Below, one piece after another: positions 20,641 to 32,656 of a DNA stretch of 64,000 bases. The notes beneath the pieces are model-generated. The model was not told the origin of the DNA. It searched no databases and saw nothing but the letters and a program-made list of their open reading frames with translations. The translations under genes and the position numbers were made by a program. The DNA lies in the NCBI GenBank assembly GCA_030435675.1, contig CM059623.1, positions 9,078,012 through 9,142,011 on the forward strand. Reading direction: 5' to 3'. This DNA is from Steinernema hermaphroditum. Its lineage: Eukaryota; Nematoda; Chromadorea; Rhabditida; Steinernematidae. Position 1 is the stretch's first letter. Each line of letters opens with the position of its first letter.

Positions 20641-23600
20641 TCACCCACACGCCTAACACTTCAAGTTGCAACCTCTGCGATGACCTCTGATTCGGCTATT
20701 TTCGAGTGGTCCATTTCCGATGGCTCACTTTGGAAAAGAGAGATATAACAAGAAGATAGAACAGTGATCAAAACAGAAGAACCTCCCACAAAATGACCCG
20801 AGAAATAGCTTTTTCCATGTTTGGCCACTGTTTACGTATACTTACGTATACTGTGATCATCCACGGTTGCACGGATATGTTTTTGACGCACTTCTTCTAA
20901 TTTTACACCTAAACAGCTGTTGGTGGTGCAATGTTTCCAAACGTTTCCAGCAACGATGAATGATAAATTGGAATCGGACATCGGCGCTAACGAACATAAC
21001 AAGAAAAGCGGAACGTCAACTCTGAGAACCCCAAGAGGGGTCGTTGCGTAGGACCATCCATTAGAACAAAGTATAAAGATTGCAGAGGAAAACGTCTTTT
21101 TGAAAAAGCTCTCACTTCCAACTCAGCCCTTCCAGAATGTGTTTTCTGCTTTATCACGGCTTCTGATAAGCCGTGACCTTCGCGACTCGTCCCCCAAAGC
21201 TTTGTTTGCCTTCTACGACCATCGTGTCTTCCCGAAGGTATCTTGTATCGGAGATCAGTTGGACCTTCTCGCGGTCTTTCCCTAAAAGGTCTCATTTCAG
21301 GGACCTTCAACCTTGCAGAAGGAGCAAAATGGTTCGGCCACTATACGAAAACAGGTTTGTTTGGCGCTTCTTCGAATTCAGGTTGAAATGACGCCGCCAA
21401 GAACCGGCGCTCTTTGCGTTTCTGACCTCTTCGTATTGTGGTCAAAGAGTGCCTCGAGATGCATTTAGTAAATAGACTAAGCAAGAGTTTCTAATTTATA
21501 TCAAAGATAGCGTGGAACTGGAACTATCGGGATTGGGCATTCCGCAACGCGGGCATTCCACTGACCTTTCCGTGCTTTGTGCTTTGTAGTTCCAGGAGGA
21601 TTACGGGTGTTGGTAAACATCGTCCTCTTGATGACCATCATGCGTCACTCGATCTTCTGGAGCGTTCCACAAAAGTCTCCCTTAATTAGCAATTGAGCGA
21701 GTTATCAGAGTTCGTCTTGTCCCTTTTCTGCGAGTCTTCTACGGCAGAAGATGAATGATAACATGTAGATAGACCGATAAGGCAATTCGACCTTCTTATC
21801 AGTCGCCTCTTTTGGAGAACTGCTACCTGTCCCATAGGGTGGCGTTGAAAGGCGCCCCTGCTGGCTTGGCCACGTGGTGACCTTTCATTCCCCCTTACTC
21901 CCCCTTGATTGTTCGCAGGCAGCGATTAGATAGTCCTGTTGGTTCAGTGTAGCTATAATCGCCGTGTTCAAACGAGCTCCAGGTCACTTTTGCACGTCGC
22001 GGGCTGACTCCTGCAGTTTGCCGACCGTTGTGGACCTGATCTATCGACGCACTTCTCTCTGGAGGTCTTTGAACTTCCAGGGAGGCAAAAGTAGTTTGCG
22101 TGGAACCCCCAACTCTGGGGTGTTAGATGGTGAAAGAAATTTGCTACCCTCTAGGGTAGGGAACCCCAAGAAAAAAATGAGAACAGAGCATTCAGGGAGA
22201 TCCGTCCATAGAAATTAGGGTCGCCTGTTTCAGAAAAAAAAACTTAAATTAAAAAATCGGAATTTCCTTAGAAGCGAAAAGTGATTTTGGCAAAACCTCT
22301 GTAGCTTTCCTTGACCTCCCTTGAAAGACTGCCCCACCTATTCATGAATGGCATGCCTGTACTCGTTCTAGATATACCCTTTTTGACGACATCGAAGAAA
22401 CTCCTGCAGAACACAGGCAGTACAAAGTATGTAAACAGTTATTTTCCGTATTTTGCAGCTCTAAATAGCTCTGATAAAGTACAGCTGATAATACCCATCA
22501 TGGGTATCATCAACCTGTCATCGGAAGACTCCATCCAAACAGCGATGCTTCTCGCCATTTTTCTCTCATCTCAGCCTATATTTGAGTTGTTTATGATTGT
22601 ACACACGTTATGTCTCACGTTTACCGTATAAACAAAGAACTCATCTGCGAACGCCCTTGTTTACCTTTTTTTTTGCAAAAAGTCACAAGAGTGCTTCGTT
22701 GGCGTCTGACTACGATATCGGTGACGCAGCGATACCGGGCTGTTTACTGCCTACTTACTGGAAAGGCGCCATTTTGGGTCATTATCTCGAAGTCGAAATA
22801 GGCCAAAGCGGCGGAACGACCTTCTGCCAAAGGCAGCTTAGTATTTGGCGCCAGGGGTTGAGGGGATTAGACCTGTGCCATGGGATGAGTCATGATTTGA
22901 AGTGACGTGAGATGCCGAGAATATCGAGAAACGCCCTTTTCGGCGATCTCGGATAAATCGAAAGAAGAAGGAGGAGGATATGTTGCATTAGCAGTGTAAA
23001 ACGAACAATAGAAAAGCCAAAGTTCGCACACTATTCCAGAACTGTTCGTCCAGATGAACATTGATCTCCTTAATGATGAATACCATCTGGATTAGCGTTT
23101 TACTACCAAGAAGGTCACAACTTTTGTGACATTCCTGGGATGGAAATGGATGGACTACGATCCCATCATGCACTTTATATTCTAGCGAGAACCGCCCTAG
23201 CTTCTCCAAGATACCCGATAAGGTGACCGTACCCGATCCACGGTCTCCATTGTTTTCAACTCCATCTGGAGCTTTAGTGATCTTCGCCCTTCAACCACTT
23301 TCGCGCCATTTGTTAAATTTTATGCGTCGCTCCCCACCGTATCCCTTCTGTGTCGATCACATTCCTCACACTGTAATGTTCCCTCGGCCCTTATCGTAGG
23401 TACCCATCGGCGCAAAGCCAAACACATGCAAATTGAGTTCTCCTGGCGCATTCCTCGGCGATGTTTTCGTCCGCTTCTGGCGGCGGCGTCGTGACGCGTC
23501 GCCGAAGGCCTTCGGGGCAGACGCCTCCGGAGTCTCGGAGAGAAGTGGGTCTGGATTGCGGTTAACCTTGACGGGGAAAACACGGACTTCGGGCCCCTCT

Positions 23601-24521
23601 TATCGCCTCGAGGGCGCACACAAAGGCGCCTTCGGGGCGATCCAGAATCCGACGGCGACCTTGGCTCCGAATTGCGCAACCGTCACGCGCTAACCCACTT
23701 TCCGAAGAAACATCGCCCAAAGGGTAACGCGCGGATTTAATCGGCCATCAATCAGGCTGACACCTCGGTGGTCGAAAAAAATCGACGGAGGGGGCGTTCG
23801 GCCTCCAGCGCCGCGGCGATCGGCAAAGTGCAACTCGGCAGGAGAGGCGCCGAAGAATGGGGCACAATTCAGAACCGGTCGAGGCGGAAAGTGTCTGCAA
23901 AGGGCAAAAAGGGGAGAAGTTGGCACAGGCTTAGGCTGGCTTACCGGGCCCGGGTGACCTCGTCGCCGAGCGCACAACAAACACTCCGGGTCACCCCGGC
24001 GCGGAAGCCTGAAAGGGGCCACGTGACACCTCGGGGGCGCCCCTGTTTGTCCTCTGAAGTTTGCCTTTCTGGAGAAGCAGGAGGGAGGGCGTCCGAGGCC
24101 GAGATTCCCCCCGAAGGGGAGACCCACTTCCGGGAGATCTTCTATTTTTAGATGCAAAAAATCGCCTTTTGCGTATTTACTTTTAGAGACATCGACATCT
24201 AGACGGTAGACGAGACTCACCGAGACCGGTCCCTTTGTGTCTGTTTGCGTTTTGGGGCGCACGTCAGAGCCTCCCTGGGCCTCGATCCTCTCCTACGGAC
24301 GTCCGAAGCCTCTCCCCTCAGCCGGCGCCCTGCCGCCCCTCCACCTGGGTGATAAGGAGGCGGGGCCCGCTCGGGGAGGGCTTCTCGGCGACGCGACGCG
24401 GCCGCCCCGTCGCGGCCTCGACTTCGCTCCGTCGCGCCTTCCTTCTTCAGCCGCTCGGAACCTCTCCCCTCGGCGCCTTCAGTTTCGGCCTCGGCTTCTC
24501 CTCGGTCGGCTGCCGCTCCAG
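20641..24521. other. No convincing gene; GC-rich in its last kilobase
   Basis: I see no protein homology or intron chain. A frame at 22311-22631 (106 aa) is hydrophobic but matches nothing I know. Small hairpins occur at 21152-21176 and 22487-22505. From about 23430 the sequence becomes GC-rich and open on both strands by composition. It probably contains the promoter and 5' region of the metalloproteinase. Confidence 0.5.
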
Positions 24522-26275
24522 ATGGCTCCGCTGCGTCTTCTGCTCGCATCCGCATTTCTCCTCACCCTCCCCCTCCTCGCCTCCGCGCGCCACCGCCGGA
24601 GCCACCCCCATCCCTATCACCATGCGGCCATCGTAGGTCCCGTCGCGCCTCGAAACGCCTCAAATCTCCTTTCAGGAGTATCTGAACCAGTTCGGCTACC
24701 TGAAAACGAAGAGTCCGAGCCACAGCGAGCTCCGCACGGCGCTGGAGACGTTCCAGGACCTGGTGGGCCTCGAGACGAGCGGCGTCCTCGACGAGGACAC
24801 CGTCGAGGAGATGAAGAAGCCCCGCTGCGGGAACCCCGACGTTGCACCGAAGAAGACGGGCCGGAAGCCTCGATTCCGTGAGTCCCCCTTGCCTCCGGGG
24901 TACGGTAACGTGCTGGTTCAGTGTACCGAGCGAAATGGGAGAAGAAGATGACGGAGGACAACACGCTGACCCTCAAGTGGTTCATCGCGACGTACACGAA
25001 GGACATTCCGCGTGGAGAGATCAAGTAAGTCGGGAAGGCAAACAGAGCTCCGAGGGGAGGGCCACACGCAGCGGCGCCTCTGATGCCGGATTTGCAGGAG
25101 CACGATCAGGAAGGCGTTCGACGTGTGGTCGCAGCAGATCGCCCTGGACAGCCAGGAGAACATCAAGCTCGTCTTCGAAGAAGCCTACTCGGAGGAGGAC
25201 GCCGACGTGGTCATCATGTGGGCGCGCGGCGACCACGGCGACCCCTTCGAGTTCGACGACGGCGGCTCCACCGACCGCCAGACGAACGTCCTCGCGCACA
25301 CCTTCTACCCCACCTACCACAGCTTCAACCGCCTCAACGGTGACATACACCTCGACGACTTCGAAACCTGGACCGTGAGTGGCCCCTCCGCCGTCTACCG
25401 TAACCCCGAGCTCCTCAGACCGATCCCAACGCGAACGGAGCAAACTTGATGGACGTAGTGACGCATGAGATCGGACACACCCTCGGCCTCGGCCACTCGA
25501 GGAAGGAGACCGCCCTCATGTACCCCATCTACCGTAAGAACTCCAACCAGCTCAACATCGACGACAAGTGCGCCGTCAACTGGAGCTACAGTAATCCCCT
25601 GTCCCCTGGGAACCGCTCTCATCGCTGCGTTTTAGTCGGTGCCTCGAACTTCTGCATGTTCATCTGGCTGATGGCCGAGATCATCCCCCTAAAGACGCAG
25701 GACTACCCCGAGTACCCCGAGGACTCCGACGAGATGGATGCCGGGGAGCTGAAGATCGTCGACGACTCCAGGCTGGCGTTTCTGAAGGAGACCCTTAAGA
25801 GTAGGCCACCAGCCCCTCGTCTCCATCTTTCCCTCTTCCAGATTCCGACATCCCTCTGTGCCGGGATTCCAACTACAACCAACACCACTTCGAACGGCTC
25901 CTCATTCGGAAGCTCTACTTCCCCCACAAGGAAGCCGTCAAATACTGTAAGTGCCTTGACCCAGAATCGCGCGATTTGCGTCCAAGGTCCCCCGGCGTCC
26001 ATCTAACCCGTCCATTTGCAGCCGGCGTCGTCTGCAACTTCTTCGAGGGCCTCGCCAAGGTGTTCGGCCGCTCCGATAACGATGTCGACGTCGAGGGCAT
26101 CTACCGTAACACCGTGCACGAGTACCAGCCCGCCGAGCGGCAGTCCTACGAGCGCATGGTGCGCCGGGAGCTCCGGCGTCGCGTCGATTCCAGAAGACAC
26201 GAAACGCTGACGGCCTTCAAGGCCGACTTCTTCGACGAACACTTCTTCGACGGCCTCCTGCGCAAGATGCTCTAG
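24522..26275 (+). CDS. Secreted matrix metalloproteinase without hemopexin domain
   Basis: Zinc endopeptidase of the matrixin (M10A) family for extracellular matrix remodelling. Eight exons: 24522-24632, 24676-24877, 24922-25024, 25098-25374, 25419-25590, 25636-25800, 25842-25946, 26022-26275 (462 aa). A signal peptide is at 1-22. The propeptide ends in the cysteine switch PRCGNPD (Cys88), followed by a furin-type RKPR. The catalytic domain has HEIGHTLGLGH (247-257) and a Met-turn ALMYP. The last 170 residues, with three cysteines (FCMF, PLCRD, VVCNF) and a basic helical end, replace the usual hemopexin propeller and match nothing I know. I chose the start because an acceptor-like CTCCAG abuts it. 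Nematodes have several such zmp genes; I cannot say which this is. Confidence 0.92.
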
Positions 26276-26446
26276 CAGCCTTTCCCACCGTACCCTCCGA
26301 AGCGATCTCTAGTCCCTCCATCCCCGTTAGTCCTCTCGTAGCTGCACCGTTCCTCCCGGACCCCTCCGCACCTCCACCTCGTGCAATACTCGCACTCTCT
26401 TGTAATTTATTCGTCTTCTTCTATTTATTCTGTTGACGCGATGTGT

Positions 26447-26452
26447 AATAAA
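26447..26452 (+). terminator. AATAAA poly(A) signal of the metalloproteinase gene
   Basis: AATAAA about 170 nt after the stop, the first canonical signal downstream. Confidence 0.5.
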
Positions 26453-28283
26453 GTTTTAAGAGAAGCACGCGGGTGTGCAATCGGAAGAAGACCCGCCGAA
26501 AACGGCGCCCCTAAAAGTCCTCGCCGGGGAGAGCAAAGAACAGAACACGCACAGTTCGACGATCAGTCGAGGAGGCCCGGAAGAGTACGGTAGCCCTCGA
26601 GGCAGGTACACTTTGAAGGTCGCCGGCGAAGATAGCCTTTCGCACGTACTTACAGCCCGCGTCGAGGCCGTCCTTTGTCTCCAAGTTGAAAAGACACACT
26701 TTTGCCTCCTTTTGTGATCGCCATTAATCACTCCGAAACAAAAAACAGACAGACACTGTCTGCATAACAAGCTGCAGGGGTTCCAGACTGTCTGGAGGCC
26801 TTCTATCCCGTCTGGCCGTCGTTTGTCATTCAAATTCTGAGCAGACGTCCGTGTTGGTCGATTTCGGTGGGCGTTAAGCACTCAGAGCGCCGACGGTGAC
26901 GCCACACTACAAGATTGCAGCGGAGGCACGCCGGAGGAGAGGTCTCCTACGTGTCAACGCGTGAACCAGTTCCACCTGGTGGCTACTCAAAAAAAAAAGT
27001 GACACAAAAAGTGAGTCTTTTGCGCTATGTGTGGCATTCAGATCGATTACTGGGAATTCCTTTCGTCTCAAACTTTGTTAATAGCCTCCATGAATCGACC
27101 ATGCTTCTTCCCCGAATTGGTTCGTGTTTACGTGCAGTCCGGTACGTATGCTCAAATTATCTATGTGGGACCTTTAAGGGAAACGCCTATCAAGGAGCGT
27201 TTCCGATTCCCGTGATGTTTGTTCCAGAAAGAACCATATGCGCGTGATCGATCATTTCGGAGGTGTCCAGTTGCGAAATCGCGGAAATCCCGGAGTTGCG
27301 TCACAGCGGTGGTTGATCTCTCTTTAAGGGGCTGGGGGCACATCATGATCATCTACTACATGCAGCTACCGTAACATCGAAGTCACATTCTCAGCCACTT
27401 ATGTTAATGTCGCCGTCCTCGGCACTTTGGTCGGCGAAGTCGGCGCCTTTGCCATTCTAATTTTATCATCATCGGGTGCAAACGGTTTCCGCGGCGGTGG
27501 GAAGGCGCTCGCCGAGCGGCAAATGCAGAATAATAAAACGGTTTTAGATGCTTTTCGATTTGCATAGGGAGGAAGTCGTCGGCGATAAGGGTTCGGGGTG
27601 CATTAACAACAGTTTCAGTGATCATCGGCAGGATCACGTCACCGACCGTGGAGCCAGTTCTTTCGGGAGATTCTTGCTGGGTGCAAACATGTGCGGAACC
27701 TGATGAGTGGGCCCTGGAGGAGAACCCGTGCCTCGGGCCATAGCTCATAGATCGCAGGCGCTGTTTACGGCTTCTCCCGAATCGGAGATGCCGAAGTCGG
27801 AGGAACGGCGCCATGTGACCGAGTCGGTGACGTCTTTGAACGGCGCTGTTTACGCGGGAACGTGGTAAACAGTTTAAGGTTATTGGCGCATGTGATGCAG
27901 ACGGCGGGTCAGCGCCCTTGGACCGACGCCAGCTGATAGGACCTAACCATTCCCCTAGTTACCCCCGGCGTCCCTCGGGGTCCACCAGCGTCGCCCTCCG
28001 GGGCGCTTATCAGTTTCGAAGGGTGCCGGGAGTCTCTACAGATCTGCAGTCCTTGATAATACCTGAATGAGCTCGACCACAACCAGAGGAACTGGTTCTG
28101 TGCTCATTAGGTAACCTTCAAATTCCCAGAACCTGCAGCGGCCGAGAATAGTTCTCTGCAGCGCCGACTCCTCTCTCCGGCAAACAAAAGGACTTCTGGT
28201 GACCTTGTGTTCGATCAAATTTATTCGACTGCTTTGATGTTGTGGTTGATAACGTCGCCGGCCGCCGAAGATAACGACCATAT
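26453..28283. other. No gene seen
   Basis: Convergent gap between the metalloproteinase and ACBP genes. Minus-strand frames at 27404-27814 and around 26511-26699 have no recognisable motif and no convincing intron chain. A CTACCGTAA word is at 27366. Confidence 0.55.
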
Positions 28284-28912
28284 TTAGCGCCATCCGGGCG
28301 GCGGGTTCCAGCCGAACCTGGTAAGGAGCCGGTTGGCGAGCGAGATGAACTCGCGTTGGCTCTCCACGCGGTCCCTTCCTGGAACCAAAGTGCATTCTTC
28401 GAAAACGGTCACTCAACGCACCTTTCAGCAATTTCCATTCATCTGCGCACTCCAGGCCCTCGTTGCCGTCTGTAATGCTGTAATCCGATGCGACCGACTG
28501 GCAGGCCTACCGTAATCCCCGACCGTCGCCTGCATGTAAAGGGCGTTCAGCTTCAGTTTCTCCTCAATGGGTACTTCGAAGTCGCCGTGTTCTCCTTTGT
28601 AGCCCGCCCGACTCATCTTATCGATGGCGTTCGCAAAGTCCTGCAAGGGTACGGTAGACGGGGAGCTGTTATGGTCTCGCCTTGTTCCTCCAGAGGTCCT
28701 TGTCCTCCTTCTTGCGCCAGTCCCAGTAGGCCTTCCACTCGACGGTGCGGTGCTCGCACTCCGTCTGCTCCAGTTGCCACTTTGTCCATCTGAAAGGCTA
28801 CAGTAGAACCGTTCCAAGCACCTTCTACAGTAACACACTTGATGCGCGCCTCTCTGGCGGCCTCCTCCCGGCTCGCCTCCGTCGTCTTCGTTTCGTCCCT
28901 CAGCGCCTCCAT
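28284..28912 (-). CDS. Acyl-CoA-binding-domain protein with N-terminal extension
   Basis: Binds long-chain acyl-CoA esters. Five minus-strand exons: 28912-28839, 28789-28681, 28640-28511, 28469-28422, 28378-28284 (151 aa). The C-terminal 90 residues are an ACBP four-helix domain: FANAIDKM, then EEKLKLNALYMQATVGD, then DEWKLLKGRDRVESQREFI. The first 60 residues are an added, highly charged, Trp-rich helix-forming segment (KWTKWQLEQTECEHRTVEWK). The intron 28641-28680 uses a GC donor with an AG acceptor; no GT donor restores the frame. The start follows a TTTCAG acceptor by four bases. The gene is 300 bp downstream of PHAX on the same strand, possibly in one operon. Confidence 0.85.
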
Positions 28913-29212
28913 TCTCCTGAAACAAAGTCTCTGGCGCCTATTTGTGTACTTTTCTTTTGCTGTCGATCATCGGTGTAAATTATGAGACGAACCGCACGTT
29001 CTCAGCACGCATAAATTAAGTGGAAACGACGCGGCGGCTATTGTGCGCGCCACAAAATGGGACTGACGCCTCGGCGACGAAATGGTCCTTCGAAGGGGAA
29101 ATCCAACGCCGTCCGCTGATGGGAACCAATTCCGACCGTAGATCATCATTCCGTATTTATTAGCAACATATAAGTTCAAATTAACCCGTCGAGATAGAAT
29201 CTTGCGTCGACC

Positions 29213-30485
29213 CTAATTTTCATCCATCAGTTCACCTTCTTCAGGAGCCACATCCAGAAGCACCTCTGCCGCTGACTTCAGGGTCTGCTGAAGCGAAACA
29301 AAATAGGTCATCACACTAGCCGGTTACACTCTACCTCCACTGCTACCGTACTTTGGGGATTATTCCTCTTGGCTGCTTTCTTGAAAGGGCGATCGACTCC
29401 GAAAATAGTGGTCTGAAATGTCGGAAAAAATACTTGCCCACCACAAGCGATAGACATGCCTTGAACTCTTGGGATATGGTGGGGTCAACTCGCACGTAGT
29501 GCATGAAAACGCCTCCTGGAGTTTTCCTGCGGTCCCTGTTCAAAGTCATCATCCCGCCGTTCAGCTCCGTTTCCCGCGTCTTGTTGAACAATTCGTGGAA
29601 TTTCTCCTCCCCAATTTCGTTTATTATCTGAACAATCATTTCCTTCTTCTTCTCTCCCAACGCTTCACAGGCTTCTTCCGCGAGATTCTCGGGTGACATT
29701 CCCATCTGGAACTCGGCGGCCACGAGTTTCTCGATGGAGTACCCCTCCGCCATGAAGCTCAAATTGCTTCTGCTGCCGTGCGCACTGTGCTTCCTCTTGC
29801 CTCTCGTTTGCAAGCCGCCTCGCGCGCCACCGCGTGGTCTTCCGGACGAACTGGAATCTCGCGAGCTGTTCTTGGGTGTCGAAGAATGCGCTGAACAAAA
29901 ACTGGTGGCTTCGGGGAAAATACAGAAGCTCCTACCGACTGGAGACCTTTCACGACGCCTGAAGGCGGTGCCGCCACGTCCTCTGCCTCGGAATTTATTG
30001 GAGACGCGGCTGGTTTGGTCGGAATATTCTGTTGGAACCTTCGCCTGGTTTCGCTGTCCAACGCCGAATTCCTCGACATCACCAACATCACCGAACAGAT
30101 CTTCAGTGGGCTGAACAGCGCGGGGATGTGCACTCTTCTGGAATGAGAGGACGATGTGAATGCTCCCCAGTATCCGACAACGAACCTGGCCATCAAAGTC
30201 CTCGATAAATTCGCCTCGGAACGGTTTCTTGATCGCACAGTAAGACTCAGCTCCGCGGTCGATCTTGCATTCTTGGCTGTTGGGAACGTGTGCTTTATGA
30301 CCGATAATATCCAGGCTCTGCTCTAGAGCCACGTCCGTCCAAATGCAGCGACTACGCTTGTTCTTGGGTTCGTCATCCTTCTGCGGCGCGAGCGCAGGCA
30401 GAGGAGCGCCTTCATCTCCACTCGAGTTAACCTCGCCATCTGAAGAATCATCGTAGGCCGGGGCAACCTTCCTGAAGTCAGTCAT
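29213..30485 (-). CDS. PHAX: Phosphorylated adaptor for RNA export (PHAX)
   Basis: Adaptor that links capped U snRNA and the cap-binding complex to CRM1 for nuclear export. Three minus-strand exons: 30485-29460, 29412-29347, 29287-29213 (388 aa). The RNA-binding domain is recognisable: KLVAAEFQMGMSPENLAEEA, then FHELFNKTRETELNGGMMTL, then RRKTPGGVFMHYV. The N-terminus has the acidic, Ser-rich stretch and RCIWTDVALEQ typical of the family. A Gly/Arg-rich segment lies in the middle. The first intron (29413-29459) uses a GC donor, TTCAAG|GCATGT; reading through instead loses the family-like basic end (KKAAKRNNPQ). The start follows a TTTACAG acceptor. It sits 152 bp after IGBP1. Confidence 0.9.
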
Positions 30486-30637
30486 AGTGTCTTCCTAATC
30501 TGTAAACACAGGCAATCATTCGCACATCGTAACGGGAACTCATTGCAAGTATATCACCGTTTCAACGGAACTCATTTCAACGAAACAACCATCGGAAAAT
30601 AACATTAATACATTTACACAAAAACAAGAGATGCAAA

Positions 30638-31847
30638 TCAGCCCTTGTTGTGCGTGTTTCCCCAACCGCGTCGATGATCGTCTTTGTACTCGTCCCAGCG
30701 TTGCGCTTTCAGTCGTTTTTGCTCGTCAGCTTCATCTCCGGATTCATCATCACTGGGCTCCTTCTCTTCCGGAGCGCCAACGACACGATTCGCCGTTGGG
30801 TTGGCCCACTGTCCACTCGCGACCATGCTGTCGTACCATTCGTCTACCGTGACCGTCGGTATGGCTGGGTAACCGAGACCGAACACCTTCTTCTGCTCAG
30901 CAGATTTGGCAATAATGAATGTGGGCAACTTCTTCGCTAAAAGAAAAAGACAAATATATATGGTTGGAGAAGGTTAAGTCAAACAAACCTTTCACGGGCG
31001 GTCTTGGCTTTTCGTGGCCAGTCTCTCTTTTCGCCATAAATTCAAGAATCTTAATCTCCTCTAAAACAACATAAATTAATCAGTCCTTAGAGCACGCTCA
31101 CATACCGTCAAGAAAGTCAAGAGCGTCCATCGCTTTGTGAGCATAAAGACAAAGAGTAACCATCATCAAGGACCTCTACAAATCGCATACGATGAAAAGA
31201 GGAACCCGGATAAAGCTTACCAATGTATGATCATCTTCACTGTTCCGTTGCAGCTGGTAGTGATACTCTTCACGTGCCTTTTTCATTGCCGCCTCTTGTT
31301 CATAGCGTTTCTGCTTGATAATTCGTCGATCTGTGGCGTTGGGTTCTTTGGCAGTAGCGGTGGACTCTTCGCCTAGCCTTTCTTCCACCCAAGGCAACTT
31401 AAATCCAATGACGCCGTACTCAGAAAGGCGCTCCAGAAAGTCGCGGTAATATACCTGATAGGAAGGTATCATAAGGAGCACGAAACGCTCACTCACCTTC
31501 GACATTTCTTTATACTTCACCATTTCTGCTCTGTCAACAATGAGCGAATTTGTCGCCATGGCAAGGTAGCACGGAATAAGCATGAAATAAAGAGAGCTGG
31601 TCGGAAGTTCTTCGAAAGATTCATTGTCGCTGAACAGATGCAGTGCGGAGACCTTGCGCGTCAGATCCTCGAGTTTCGAAATGCATTCGTGCAAATCATC
31701 CTGGAACACGACTGTATCGAGAATAAGAGTGCTCGCGCCAACCTGTGCCGAGTTCGAACTTCGCTTCCCCTCTTCCACATCCTCGATTACTTTCTCACAG
31801 TGCTGGAGAATGGAACGGAGGCTTTCCTCGTCGCTGTCCTTCCCCAT
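30638..31847 (-). CDS. IGBP1: PP2A-binding protein alpha4/TAP42 (IGBP1)
   Basis: Chaperones catalytic subunits of PP2A-type phosphatases, downstream of TOR signalling. Five minus-strand exons: 31847-31497, 31454-31221, 31175-31106, 31060-30989, 30936-30638 (341 aa). The helical N-terminal half matches TAP42 in order, with the basic stretch RRIIKQKRYEQE in the middle. The C-terminus has the family block KVFGLGYPAIPTVTVDEWY and ends RWDEYKDDHRRGWGNTHNKG, the conserved terminal motif. All introns are GT-AG. A TTACAG acceptor lies nine bases before the chosen ATG. It is the first of three close minus-strand genes (IGBP1, PHAX, ACBP). Confidence 0.93.
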
Positions 31848-32656
31848 TATTAAAGCCTGTAACACGAACATAAAGACATTCTGCCAGAAATTGGGAAGTA
31901 TGGAGATCAAAGTACGTAGAACCGCCACTAAACGAATCGCGGAATGTCACTTCTGATCGTAGCAATAAATCGCGCGCATTTATCCGCGGGCGAAGCAGGC
32001 TGCGCGAAAATACGAAATACATGTTTGACAGAACCACGCAAAAGGACTTTTTGCGCAAAAGAAGGACTAAAGAACGAACGGTGGAATGTCTCTTCTGCAG
32101 AGACTCCCGCTATTCTCGCAGTCTAGACTACCGAGCAGAGCCCCGGCTGTCTTTGGCGCTCATGACAGGGATCCTCAAATATCGAAAACGACAGCCAAAT
32201 TTTTCGCGGATCCAGCCGATCGTCGCACATTTACCTCGAGGTCTCAAAACGGACCTTCCTCGACTTGCGCGAAATTTTGAAACGCAGCGGATTTCGGATT
32301 CTTTGCTTGCCTGCTCGTTCATCGTGATTCTCCAGTGATGTACTCCACAACTCGTGGACCACGAGCCTATATTACCATTTTTGCTTTAGTGTGTCTTTAC
32401 ATTTGCTTTTTGAAGCCGTTTTACACCAGTCCTCAGCATTTTTCAATAGATTTACGGTTGAATATGTGCCTGCCCATGATTCTGCGTATCGTGAACATTT
32501 CACACATCGTCCTGATGCGTGGCTTCATATATCCTCAACTTGACACTATAATGTGTCATTCTGAACGCGATTCACATACTAGATGTTTATTTATTTGGAC
32601 TCACCAATTTGTTCTTGATCTTTGTTATAAAAGTTATCATCTCTCCAAATTTCAGA
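31848..32656. other. Divergent intergenic region between IGBP1 and RanGAP
   Basis: Presumed shared promoter region. No coding exon recognised. An AAATTTCAG acceptor ends it directly before the RanGAP ATG. Confidence 0.5.

Noticed and set aside
22311..22631. Plus-strand frame of 106 codons with hydrophobic stretches
   Set aside because: Lies alone in a repeat-rich region, no homology recognised, no intron or poly(A) context.
27404..27814. Minus-strand frame of 136 codons
   Set aside because: Arg/His-rich translation without recognisable domains and without flanking exon structure.
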